The notes beneath the pieces were generated by a model, which was given only the letters and a program-made list of their open reading frames with translations, did no database searches and was not told where the DNA came from. A program made the translations under genes and the position numbers. DNA of 64,000 nt, taken from positions 19,684,054-19,748,053 of the forward strand of contig NC_092562.1 of NCBI RefSeq assembly GCF_037975245.1. Direction: 5' to 3'. Of this stretch, positions 12,234-24,852 are shown piece by piece. Source of the DNA: Apostichopus japonicus (taxonomy: Eukaryota > Echinodermata > Holothuroidea > Aspidochirotida > Stichopodidae). Numbering within the stretch: the stretch's first letter is position 1; each line of letters begins with the position of its first letter.

Positions 12234-14213
12234 AAGCTTCCTATCCCGGGCCTATGTCAGTATGTGCCATGCCCAACTAGGCCTACCCCTCAATGCAGAA
12301 CTTCCAAAAGTTCCAGAAGCATGTGGCATCCACCCCTCTAGGTATCCTCTAGAGGAGTATTGTTCTAGGCCTATGTAAATTTGTAGTCTCATATTCATTT
12401 TCCAGCGAAACAAAATGAAGCCCATTGCGCATGAGGTTGACTCCACTTGTCTATAATAGAATTTTAACCTAGCCAAGCTGACACTTAGTCAAATTAAACC
12501 AGTGTGGTAGGCTAGGCTTAATGTTGGGAGCACGTTTGCAATCTAGGCTTAGGCTAGCTCTCAGTAAAATCCTAACGTTACTTCGAAAGCATACGAGGTC
12601 AATATTTGGCCATAATGCACACCGTTTAAAGATAATTGTCTTCATACTACCTGCGTATTTTGAATACCAATTTGATACTTACGAACATAATTTTACCAAC
12701 TAGATCCACGACTGAGTGCTAACTATATTTTCCATTCAAACTTAGCGCTACAATGGTAATGGTAATGTTTTTCTGTTAACAGTTGATACGCATGGAACGC
12801 GAAAGTATCATTCAGCGATAGCCGTGTATCGGCTTTCCATTGTATTGGCCTAAAATTGGGAAGGAAATTTCCAGAGGTAGAAAGCCAAAACTTTCATATA
12901 GGAAGTTAGGAAACCACTGTGGCAGGTATTTTCACACAAGTATTTGCTAAAGTAAATAATCACAATGTGATAATTATGAATAAATCCCCTAAACAAGCTT
13001 TGTCTTTACGACGAGTATTTATAGGATAACGAGGCAAGCTTATAATTGTCACACTCACCGGTCCGGGACCGCTAGTGAGTGTACCTCAGCATCTGATTTA
13101 CCCGGACCGATCTTGAACCAAGGTGCGTTAAATCGAACAGGAAATATTCTATGCAACTACTACGAACAGACATTCTTTCTTTCTTTTTTTTCAGGAGAAA
13201 AAAATCTTCTCCACCTTCAAGAGAGGAATTGTCCGTGCTTCTCAAACTAAAATTCCTTGGCTACGGACCTGGAGACAAGCGAACTGAATTTGTTTACAAG
13301 GAAACCAAATTTCCTACCATACCAGTCCTGTTTCAAGGCTGCAGTAGCGGACAACATGCGTAATTGATCTTTGTTGCAGTTTTGTGAGCACATAGTGGAC
13401 CCATGAGCAGCACTGTGCGGCGCATAACCGTTTAACAAGAAACTACATGAAATTTTGGTGGGGGATTGTATATATACGTCCTACTCTGCGATTCAATGTT
13501 TTCTACATAGCGCGAATTCCTTTTCGTCATGAGAGTTCGAAAATAAGGCCTGCATAGCTCGGCTCCTCTTCCACGAAGGGAAGGGGGTGGCCGGGTGGGC
13601 AGTCGACTTTCTAAAAAGAACACAGATAAAATTTCCTATTTACCCGATTGGATCATTATATTTACCTATTTGGGGTATTTTACAGCAAAAACGTGTTCTT
13701 TGGCAAAATACCTGACAACTTTGAATGTGTAAAACTCGCTTACTAAAGTTGATTTAAATAAATCAAAATAAGTAAGCAATTTAAAGTGTCGTTCTCAAAA
13801 TAATTTAAGAACGACAAACAACTTGTTTGCTGTACAAGGCCCCTTATTAATAAATAGAACAATCCAAATGGGAACTAACAGATTGGATAAAACACACAAT
13901 TTCTGACATTTTGGGGAGGGAGGTGAGAGATAGGCGGGAGGAGGAGAAGACAAGATAAATATTTGGGGCACAAACCTTTTCCTCCCTCACCCAAGTCCCA
14001 TCCCCCCATCCCATGGTTACGCTTCCCATGGTTGCCAAGCATCTCCAAGAGATATTACCGAGAACTGTAAAAAAGACAGTTGCACATGTAAGCAGCTACG
14101 TGGTCAACGATGACTATTGGAACATGTGAGCTTTCGCTTAGCCAGACACATGTAAAAAAAATAACAATTTTACTTGTCGTTCCTGTTGAGCATATCAGAA
14201 GACGGAGATCGAG
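12234..14213. other. Intergenic interval and OGFOD1 5' flank
   Basis: No gene was recognised. It contains the presumed OGFOD1 promoter and 5' UTR in the last few hundred bases, which are richer in CpG than the surroundings. There is also a perfect-armed hairpin at 13051-13082. Small open frames at 13151-13363 and 13847-14038 match no known family. Confidence 0.45.
13051..13082. other. Strong hairpin upstream of OGFOD1
   Basis: The 8-bp arms ACACTCAC and GTGAGTGT enclose a second stem, CGGTC/GACCG, with a CGG loop and a CTA bulge. Part of the inner sequence (cccggaccg) recurs about 20 bases downstream. Function is unknown. Confidence 0.4.
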
Positions 14214-17200
14214 ATGTCGTCAAAACGAGAGAATTATGATAGCCCTTCAAAGGTAGATGAAAATCCTAAGAAAAAGAAATCGAAGTCAGCAAATGGCAAA
14301 AAGCTATCAAGTATGTCGCTGGAATTGAATACACATTATGGAATGACCATTAAGGACCAGTTACGCGACGCTTTGATCAACAAGAAATGTTATGGCCTTG
14401 TCACCGACAGTACTAGTAACGACAGTGGTAGGCCAGTTGCTGAAGCAAACATTCACACCCAATCCGAAAACATAGGTAGGAATACACCTTTCAATTATGT
14501 ATCCTGAAATCAAGTGTTTGGATGGAGTGTAGCCTAGGTCTGCAGGATACTATAAGATTGCCTTCGGTGTCCTAACACTACAACTGAAAGTGGTACACTG
14601 GCAATATTTCTAAATTCTAGTTAAAGTTAAGTGTAGGATGGTGACTTCGAAGTTCGCCCACTTAAGACTTAAAACACCCCAAAACTAAATCTTCTGGTAT
14701 AAATCATTTGAAAATATACTTGATATGGTGGGAGAATTTTGTTATAGTACGATACACGGCCAAACTTTCTTTCCTGCAAACTGTTTTCACGTTGTTTTCC
14801 AAGAAGATTCTTCGTGATTGTGGAACTGGTATTTCTTGCTAGAGTATTGCGAATTTCGGCCACGCAACCTACAGTGTGGCGCTGGTAAAAATTGGTGGCG
14901 CTGTTGCTCTTTCAGTAATTATAACAGACTTCATAGATCTTCGTCATTTTATTGACAAATATGTAAGTAATTTCTTGCACACGGGTCATTTTGGAGAGAA
15001 AATAACTGTAGCTTCGTACTTTTTGGTGAAATTTGGCTCTTCCTGTAGGTTTTCATGGTGAAAATCGTGTATTTCTTAGGGTGCCCGAACTTCGCAGTAT
15101 GGCGAACTTCGCAATACTGACTATACTACTACCAGGCAGTAGGGTATGGACCCCATGGCATACATAAATAGAAACTGATAAGGCCTAAATAGGTTACACA
15201 GTGGCCTATTGTTAAGGTATCACGTAAGTTCAGTATGGGTGATACTAGTATAGTCAGTATTGCGAAGTTCGCCATACTGCGAAGTTCGGGCACCCTAAGA
15301 AATACACGATTTTCACCATGCAAACCTACAGGAAGAGCCAAATTTCACCAAAAAGTACGAAGCTACAGTTATTTTCTCTCCAAAATGACCCGTGTGCAAG
15401 AAATTACTTACATATTTGTCAATAAAATGACGAAGATCTATGAAGTCTGTTATAATTACTGAAAGAGCAACAGCGCCACCAATTTTTACCAGCGCCACAC
15501 TGTGGGTTGCGTGTCCGAACTTCGCAATACTCTAGCAAGAAATACCAGTTCCACAATCACGAAGAATCTTCTTGGAAAACAACGTGAAAACAGTTTGCAG
15601 GAAAGAAAGTTTGGCCGTGTATCGTACTATAACAAAATTCTCCCACCATATCAAGTATATTTTCAAATGATTTATACCAGAAGATTTAGTTTTGGGGTGT
15701 TTTAAGTCTTAAGTGGCCGAACTTCGAAGTCACCATCCTACTACTAGTTTACAACTTAGGCAGCATCAAGGATAAAAATGCCTGTGACCATGTGTCATAA
15801 CTCATACAAAAATATAAATTTGATCTAGTTCATCATATACCTAAGAATACCAAAGATTTTAGAGTAATCATACTTATCTTAGTGTTTAAGGATTCACTTC
15901 CACACCTCTACATCAGTGTGCTCTGGGATTAGCGTTGGTGTCCTGTATGCATTTTGGTTCACACTTCAATAAACACACATATTGTATAGGCCTAAGCTGT
16001 TCTACTCCAGATGCAATAGTACCAGGGAATAATGTAGTGCTCATATTTTGTGTAGCAGTTTCGAAGGCTCTGAAGTTTGTTCTCTCATAAAATGCTATGA
16101 TTTCTTTTTACAAAATGTGCCATATAGTTGTACACTTGTATAGCAATTTGCTGCATTGCAAGGCAAACTGAATGTTGATGAAAGGAGATGTTTTATTTCT
16201 GTAGCATGTTCATTGGAATGTGCTCCTTGGAAGTTCCTGATTTTCAAACAATCATAGAATTAAATGTTTCTCACTTTGTACTTAGATGCAGCAGCTGTTC
16301 ACACAGATCCTTTTACTTGCTGTGTTTTGCCAAATTTTATTCAAGATGAAAGATTCTTGGAGGGACTGAAAGATGAACTTCTAGCATTAGATTTCCATGA
16401 TAAATCAAATGATCTCTATAAGTTCCAACAGGTGAGGCAGCTTGTAGGCATGTTTTCATAAGGAATGGAGTTGTATAACGTGACAGCTTTCCACAGATGA
16501 ATCTGGAGAGCCTCTGCCCCATGATCCCCCAAGGTAGCCTTTCACCACCTAAAACATTTACCTGTCTGGTAGCTGTAAAGGATCATTAACGAATGACAGC
16601 AAAAATATCCAATCTTTCATATAAAGTGAATTTCAAGCAGAGGTTGGGGAAGGATACAAGGGGACACAAGGGCTGTGGGGAGGAAGAGACTAGCTAGTGA
16701 CTAAAGTGAGTGAAATGTGTTCTAACAACTTCTGTATTGATCACCCCCTTATTTCTTGAAATTTCAGGGAGTACATGTTTATAATGTGGAAATTTATCCT
16801 AACCAGTGATATTCAAAATGTTTTTAAACAACTTTCCCCTTCCAGTCTGGTGCTTTACAAAACACATCTAGCCATCATATCAGTGGATTAAGGTAAGAAC
16901 TGTAACTTTTAAAATCATTTTCAAAGGGATAGGATTTACAATATAATTTGTAACACAGAGGTATAAATGAAGTGCAGCACATTGACTCAACTCCCAGCTT
17001 CAAAGCTTCTTCCATCATCAAGATCAGAAATATTTTACAGTAGTGTATCTACCCTTCATTTGTGTCAAGTGTTTTGCACAATAATCTGTTACATCATGCA
17101 TTTACTATATAACTGCACATTAAATTTGGAATAGAATTAAAATATTTGACAAGATGATCGTTGATGTTTGAAAGTATCATTTAATTGGGTTCATAAAACT

Positions 17201-20200
17201 ATAACAGTGATTTCAGTTGCTGGTGTCCTAATTTTGTATCTGTGAAATCATGGCATACATCCATGGTGAAATGTCTTTTTCAAAGTAAAATAACTTTCAA
17301 ACTTGTGGAGCAAGCTGTCAACCAATGAACCAATGTGGTTTTATTTTAACTTGTACTTGGAACTTGCTCTGTATTGTTTCTGTGTAAAATCTGAGACTTG
17401 ATTTCAAATCTTTAAAAGAAAACATGGATTACTCTACAGAGGAGACAGGGAACATTGGAGGAATTCATATGTATTTAATGAAGTTTATTTTATTTGTTAG
17501 GCCAATCCCCATTTCATGTCAAGTCTTTGAACTGATGAATTCTACCAGTTATTTTGAGGCCTGTGTACAGTACCCTACTGCAGTTTGTTATGACACACAA
17601 AATACTTTCTCTTTACTATAAACAAATCAGTTGTGTGCCACTCGTCTCTACTATATGGGATTGCATGCATTTGACATATGAAAGTTTGTGTGGACATTGG
17701 TTGGACATTCTCAAGTTCAGTCCCAGTGTATGTAATTTCTAATCAACTGCTTTAAAATGTCTTTCTTGGTACAGGAAATTTCTCTACGAAGATTTCCGTG
17801 GCTGGCTGAGGGATGTTACAGGCATTGAATTCAATGACACTGTTGATATGACATGCTCAAAGTACAATTACACAGGTATAAAAAAATGACTGTATATTGT
17901 TTTTTAAATTTATTATTTTTATGATTTCTTAAATATGAATTGGAAAGTTAATTCATAATTATGCAACCTACACAACATGAAACAGGCTAAAGATCATTCT
18001 TGTCATTAAAAAGCATTGGGTTAAGTATACCTGACAACCTCTTGTTCCTTTGAGTTTTGAATGCTACTTTTAGTGCTTTGAACCAATAATGCTAGCAAAT
18101 AGTTGTTTTCATGAGGAGATAATTTAAGTACTTTAGACCATTTTGCTTGAGTTTTATATGTATGTTGTGTTTTTGTTCCCCCTTTATAATTCTTAATTCA
18201 GACATCTTACTTTGTCATGATGATGAACTGGAAGGACGCAGGGTAGCGTTCATTCTCTACTTAGTTCCACCATGGACCAGAGAGGATGGTGGTCTCCTGG
18301 ATCTGTTTAAAACAGATGGTTAGTTCTTATTTCCTTTTTTTGCCGTGTGATTGTCTGGAATCAATATATGTAGATATAAACCTTGAGTTTTATTCATGTC
18401 ATATTAAATCAGGGCAGCACTGGTCTACAACCTTAGACCTCTCTTTTCTTAGATCCCTGTTCCATTAGACTTCATCAATTTTGTTGAAAACATCAAATAG
18501 ATAGAAAATATCTTAACAGTGTCATAGGGATTCTAAAAACAGCTATACTAGAAAGACTTTAGATAGATATAAGAAAGACTCCCTGTTGTCAATTTATCAT
18601 TTAGTCATTATCTAAGGCAATTCAATGGTAAAAGTGATCATGAATTGAATTCAATAAATGACTGACTGACTGACTGTGAACTTTTTCTGAAGTGTTAATG
18701 GCAGACTAGTTGGCATTTCTCCCTTTCAGTGTTATGAATGTATATATACTGTAGCTAGCATCTGTATCAACAAAAGTTTTAATGTTCCAGGATTGATTGT
18801 AAATTTTGTTTTCTTTCTGTTTGTCTAAAGCTAGTATCATTTTGATAGATTTACAGTCTTATATCTACAGTACGTATGAAAGTTAAAAATGGACCAAGTT
18901 TGTATTTTATTACTTGTAGGAACTAAAAAGTATTTGATTCCAGGAAAACTTTGCCTCAGTTGATGATATTTTGAAGTTGGTGCATTCAAAACAGTTGAAA
19001 GAAGAGAGAACCATTCAATTACCAGATCAGTGTGTCAGATTATTTGTGGTCTGAACAAGTCTACAGAATTGCAAGGAAGAAAGAAGCCCTGTATTAGCTT
19101 TCATGTTGCACCTTTAGAGCTTGTCACAGAAAACCACTTGGGTCACTGCCCTCATTGGTGAGCATGTTGATTAGTAGTTTATTATCGTATTTACAGCATT
19201 GCCGACTTTTTCTTCCTTCCAGAACATTTTCGACCAACAAGGGTTTCCAAATCGTTATTGCCAAAGTGGAATACGTTTGTCTTCTTTGAGGTCACACCAA
19301 AGTCTTTTCATCAGGTGACAATATAGCTCATAGGTGCTTTTCAATGGGGGTCTCCAGCATTTCAAAAGAGGGGGGTGCTGTCGTATCGGGCCTACTGTGC
19401 AAAGATGCCTGATGCACGTACATACTGATGTGCTGTGTGATTGATTAGGTCATGGTTAAGCTTCTGCAGTTTTTACCGAACAAAAAACGTATGGCGCTTT
19501 AAACAGTTAGCTTGACTGGAAACTTTGAAATTGTTTCAAAAGATCTCTTCTCCAATTGAAATTAGTGATCAACTCATGGTACCATTATGATCTGCATCCA
19601 TAGACTGCTGCTTGTCAAGTTTGGCAGATCTAGATAGGACGGACATGACAGCGCCCTCTGGTGATTTGGGGGCTTGGCTGGGGAGCCCCAATGTATTTCC
19701 TCTACCTTTTTAAGAACGTTTGGAATACGCGTTCCTGCTGAGACTCATATTCCTTTAAATCAACATTGACTAATCATTAATCCAATGTATATTTCTGTAG
19801 TAACTCATGTCGAGCGTTTACATATAAACAATAAGTAAAGAACATACGAGATGATAGTTGTGTCTAATCTATTCCAGGGTTAAGTCACAAGTAGAGGTAA
19901 TGTATTTACAGGGCAGTTTATAAAATGGGGTCAGCGTTACTGACCTAGACTCTGCCGAACAGTCGTTTGGTCAGTAGAACTAATACTAATTTACTAAAAT
20001 ATCTGATTAACAATCTACATTGGCATAGTGAAGAACCATTTACACCAAATTATTCAATCATCTGTAATACAAAATGGATGCTAGTACATGTTTAACCTTC
20101 TTTTAGCACAAACGTTTTGGTGCTGTAGGTATAACTTTGCACTTATCAAATTTCATAATCAAGAGGAATACCAATAATCAGAAGATTTTGACAAATGTGT

Positions 20201-23200
20201 TTTGGTAGTGTGCAGTCTTAAGACAATCATATCATTATTCTGTTGACAGCAGGCCAGGTATCTCATCTTAGCAAGGCTGTCTGTGAAGAAGATCAATGAA
20301 TGACATGTCATGCTCTCCAACAGTTATCAGCATATTGCCTACACAAACCCCTTTTCAACAACATCTCTGTCTTTGACATATCTTTCATCTTGAAGGTGTC
20401 AAGATTCAGTCAATATGTAATTGTCTTTTTTAATCATTCTGTGCAGGTATCAGAAATACTGAATCAAGACAAGCTTCGTCTTTCGGTCAGTGGATGGTTT
20501 CATGGATCCAGTGTTCCCAGGCCAGAAACATATATAGAACCTGCTGGTACTCTGAGTGGACACTTGCAGTTACAAGTTAGTAGTTTTAGTATCCAAGTGT
20601 CTAGAAACAAATGTTTTTATGCATTTTTTGCCTACCTTTTGTCAAACTTTCTGTCTCTTTTTGACAAATTCTCAGAGAATCTTGAAACAATGTGAGTCCC
20701 ATTAATGCTCATGGGACTGCTCATTAAAGGAATAATTTCGAGCTTTGTCGGTCATCTGTCTGTTATGATGTCTTATGTATGTTTATGTGTATTCTCAGTG
20801 TTTCTCTCTTGTCGTATTGTAAGTACTCTTTCTGTCCACTCATTTCACTCTACTGCTATCGGGCTCATGATTCTTGTGGATACCTCTGCAAATTGACAAT
20901 GTTTTTCTTGCTCACTTCATTTTTCAGGAAGGTTTGTTTGTAAAATGGATGAACCCTTGTTACATTGATCCCGACAGCCATTCACAGATTTCAAGCACAT
21001 TCAATGAAGAATCTCAAATCCAGCTGCCGACATTTTTTAACGTGAGTAAATTGGTCACCTTGCAGAGTATATTTATATGATAACTTGAGGTTCTTAACTC
21101 TGTTTTGCTTTTATAGGAAAAAGATTTTCTTTGATGCGATGATACAGAATTTTAGATTAAAGCCCCAAAAAAGCATTCTATCTCGACAGTCTGAAGAATG
21201 TTTTTTTATTGTACTGTTCTGTAGGTAATAATCATACAGTCATTACAAGGTACTTTTTGCAAAAACTTTGGCCTTTTCAACAGGTGAAACCAAACACAGT
21301 GAAATAATGATGTAAACCAGCACTGTTCATTCTGTTGACAGAAAATAGTCATTTGGTGTGTTCTCATCGGTTGTCAAGGGGGTCTTTAAGACTATCAAAA
21401 ACCAGGTTGTATGAGTTGGGTCGTGTACAGTCAGGCAGTGTGCTCTTGGCACAACATTTTGTCGGCCTAATAGCTATTCCATCACCGATTAGCAGTTCAC
21501 TAACGAGTAGTCTGTTTATAATATTCTTAAATTGCGCGCAAGAACACATAACTGTTATTTCTTTAACTTTGGTATTTTCATCATTTGGATATTTCAAACT
21601 GGTTCATTTCCTTTCCACTCCTCAGGAGGATGTATCAGAGGACCTCGCCAAAGCTCTACGAAGTCCAGAAGTTAGATGGACCCGAAGAGGACCTCCAGAT
21701 AGGAGGTAAGAGACCCAGAATGCTGACACATAATATAAGAATGTGTAAAAGTTAGTTGGCCTTACGTTTCGATCCTAGCAGGATCTTTCTTCAGAGGCTA
21801 AATGACAAGTAAAAGTAACAGAAGGGACAAAAACATGCACAGAATACAGACAGGTTAATGAGCATGGTGAACACAAAGAGATAGATGTAAGGGGATTAGT
21901 AGACAAGGGATGGAGAGAAGAAAGAAAGAAAGAAACCAACCAAGAAGAGGAGAGGTAGGAGATAAACAGTGGAGGGACAAAGAGATGATTAAGGGAAGGG
22001 GGTAGGGAATACATAATATAAGTTTATATAATATTTTATATATATATATGATAAAATGAACCTGAGATGGAAAATGATATTATTGTGCATCATGTATTAT
22101 TATCCATTAGATTTACAATTATTTTATATTTACTCTATTTTATGATTCTTGGAGACTAAATATGCTATAGCACTAAAATCATTCAGAACTATCTCTGAAA
22201 TTTATTTCTCATTTTAGTATCGTAAAAGAGTATTAGGAGTAGAGATGAAAGTTAGTTTAGTGAAATGATTGAAGAATGTTAGAACAGCATGAAAAGAAAC
22301 TGTTACAGTGCAAAAGATATGTAGCAATGCCTTTAACTTTCCTTTACCTTTTCAATTTGTCAGATCCTATGAAGTTGCAAGAACAGATAGTTACCCATTG
22401 ATCTTAAAGGAGTGTTTGGATGTCGTGCAGTCAGAACTCATGTTTCTTCTCTTGTCACGACTGACTGGATTAAAGCTTCATGAGGATGTAGAGGACAGTA
22501 GCTCAGACGAAGAAGACACAGAGGAGGCTAGACTAGATCAGAATGGTAAATATGAGAAGAACTCTTTTGCAATGGTAAAGGCAGCTCATATACACCTTCA
22601 ATGACACCTTTATATGACTGTGTTAGTTTTCATTTGTGTATAAATAATATAATTTAATTACGTAAGTATGAACTCATTGAGTTTTATTCTTTTATGTATC
22701 ATTCCTTTTTCCTGCATGAGAGAAGCCACTTCTTTTCTGGTTTAAAGAAAAAATGTTCAGACTGCGGTACATTGTGCTTTATACACAGATTCAATGGTTA
22801 AGTCTTTCCAATTGGTTAATAAGAACCCAGCCACATCTTAGCATCCCTCCTCTGGGGCACACATTGCTACACAATTTACATTGTGTTGTAAAACAAGTCT
22901 ATTAACATTTTTACAGGTGGTAAGATAAGAACATGCCTTTTGAACAATAACTCAAGTAACAGCAATTCATAGGAGTTGATTATAAATTAGGTTAATTTGC
23001 AGGTCAAAAATTTTCCACTGTAGGGAACTTTGTTAGACTGTTTGAATAGATTTCATCTGATGCTATCACTTCTCTCGACAGGCAGAAAACCCGAGGGGGG
23101 TAATCCAAGGTGCCGTGTGGAGGTGAGGCGATGGAGTCACGGTAGTTACACCCTAATCCATGACACGGACACAGTTGGGTCAGAATTTTCACTTGATTGC

Positions 23201-24852
23201 AATCTCTTCCTGGGATGTGGAGGTAAGTGTCAGCCTAGCTTCTCATCCTTTTCTACAGACACTTTTGTAGCATTTTCTTTAGTTTTCAATCTTTTCCGGT
23301 GCTGCATAGGTCAATGTTAGGATGGATAATTAACTACTGGTCCCATTTATACAGGCACTCGTGGAATAAGTCGCTTAGATCTCTCCGATTTCAAAGAGAG
23401 CCCGGGGTTAAAGTGTTCCTGGCATTTTCCCCCCAATTTCAAATACCTGTCCCTGAATCCTTACGAGTGTCCTCAGAACTATCCCAGAATGAGTTAAAAG
23501 AGTCTAAATAAATTGAAACTTTAACTAATTAAGTTTGGAAACAAGTAAGATGCGATTGTTAACAATATTATGTACAATGACATGCATTCACACTTACTTA
23601 AAAGGTAGACTGCAGATTACTAAATAATTGCAGTTTGTTAGTCATGTTCAAACCACCTTTCTGGCATATTTCTGATGAAAATTGTCATTTTTACTGAACA
23701 AAGTACTTGTTTCTGAAGGTGGTAACACTGTCTTCTGCATTGACCATCATCTCTTAAAACCTAGCACCAATAAAAAATTTTAAAAAAACCTCAACCTTTC
23801 ATCCCTCCCTTTAAAAGTTAAGTGTAGATAGTAGCCCCTAATGTCAAAAAGATTGATCAACTTCAATATAATGATCAGGTGACTATCAAGTATTTTGATT
23901 AATTTTGTTCCTCCTTTTGCTTTTAACCTATATTAATGTACAAGCAATTGTAAATTAATGAGATAAAAACCATCAGTGGGGTGCTCTGTACATTTTGTGT
24001 CTTCCCAAAGACATCATTGTAACATTTCTTAGGGATATAATTTTTATTTTCAGAATGGAACAGCGAGTGTGGAGGATTTACCTCATACATTGCTAAAGGG
24101 GAAGACGAAGAGGTATGAATATTCATGCTTTGTTGTGCATCCGTTAAGATCATATGTACCGCCCCCAAATATGGTAGAAAGAACAAAACTGATTATTTAC
24201 ACTCAAACTGTAAAACATCATGTCATCTGACCAGGCTAGTTATTCAGAGGCAGGGGCCCTATGGAGTGGTGGGTCTGGGCCCCCTCTCCTGATTTTTGTT
24301 TATAATTAGTTGCATAGTTTTTACTCAAAATGCTGTGTTTTGCTCGCCTCATGCGTGGGCGTTCCTTACCTTTTACCATTGTTAGGCTTACAGACCACTA
24401 TTTTGGCAATTTCGGTGTCTTCTGGTATATGTCTTCAGGAAATCCTGGATCTGTCACTGCTATTACTGTCTAACTTAAGTATCATCTACATCTGGGATTA
24501 ATTAATAGTGATAGAGCTTCTGGGAAAATTGTTTTGGAATTAGCTGAAATGAAACTTTCAAAGATTATTTACTATACAACTTCAAGTAAGCATATTTGCT
24601 ATTTATTTTACTCCCACCCCCCCCACTTTTCTTTGTTTGTATTTCAGTGCACATTTGTAGTGAAATGGTATTTTTTCCCTCTGTTCTTCACAGCTTTTGA
24701 GTGTGGAACCTCAAAATAACACGTTGGCATTAGTCTACAAAGATACGGATACCCTATCCTTCACCAAACATCTCAATCATAGATTCACCAAGCTGTCCAC
24801 GGATGGTGAAGAAAATGCTTTCTTTACTATCAGTTTAGTGTTTTACGAGTGA
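14214..24852 (+). CDS. OGFOD1: Prolyl 3-hydroxylase OGFOD1 (13 exons, complete, 542 aa)
   Basis: Exons: 14214-14475, 16286-16431, 16846-16892, 17775-17875, 18202-18318, 19223-19314, 20447-20575, 20928-21041, 21626-21705, 22364-22545, 23082-23222, 24054-24112 and 24694-24852. They total 1629 nt, with all phases consistent and GT-AG junctions. The product is 542 aa, the same length as I recall for human OGFOD1. It is an Fe(II)/2-oxoglutarate dioxygenase that hydroxylates a proline of ribosomal protein uS12 (RPS23) and affects translation and stress granules. The N-terminus is Lys-rich (KKKKSK). The iron ligands are visible: H191 and D193 in [12 protein letters not shown], and H254 in [11 protein letters not shown]. 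The 2OG-binding Arg is R266, before LSVSGWFHG. The second, non-catalytic double-stranded beta-helix domain includes [16 protein letters not shown] and [14 protein letters not shown]. An acidic linker ([11 protein letters not shown]) sits in exon 10. Intron 1 carries a fold-back element and intron 9 a Penelope-LTR-like repeat. Confidence 0.96.
14636..15738. mobile_element. Fold-back element with two 493-bp inverted arms, TA target duplication
   Basis: The left arm (14636-15128) and right arm (15246-15738) are near-identical reverse complements with scattered single-base differences. They are separated by about 117 bp. The termini read GGATGGTGACTTCGAAGTTC inward from each end and are flanked by TA (14634-14635 and 15739-15740). 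Sub-repeats of GAACTTCGC/GCGAAGTTC lie at the inner ends. The identical open frames on the two strands come from the palindrome, not from genes. The element sits in OGFOD1 intron 1, so the pre-mRNA could fold into a ~490-bp hairpin. The TA duplication is compatible with Tc1/mariner-like mobilisation, but no transposase is encoded. Confidence 0.85.
21741..22015 (-). repeat. Penelope-LTR-like repeat, OGFOD1 intron 9
   Basis: Contains cttacgtttcgatcctagca, then ggatctttcttcagaggcta and a long tail (aatgacaagtaaaagtaaca and on to gggattagtagacaagggat). The whole block of about 200 bp recurs in the opposite orientation at 56340-56530, and its hairpin part recurs at 2985-3050. On the minus strand it reads CTGAAGA, a GATCC/GGATC stem, then GAAAC. 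Confidence 0.65.

Noticed and set aside
14669..15705. Two pairs of identical short proteins on opposite strands
   Set aside because: Explained by the two arms of the fold-back element.
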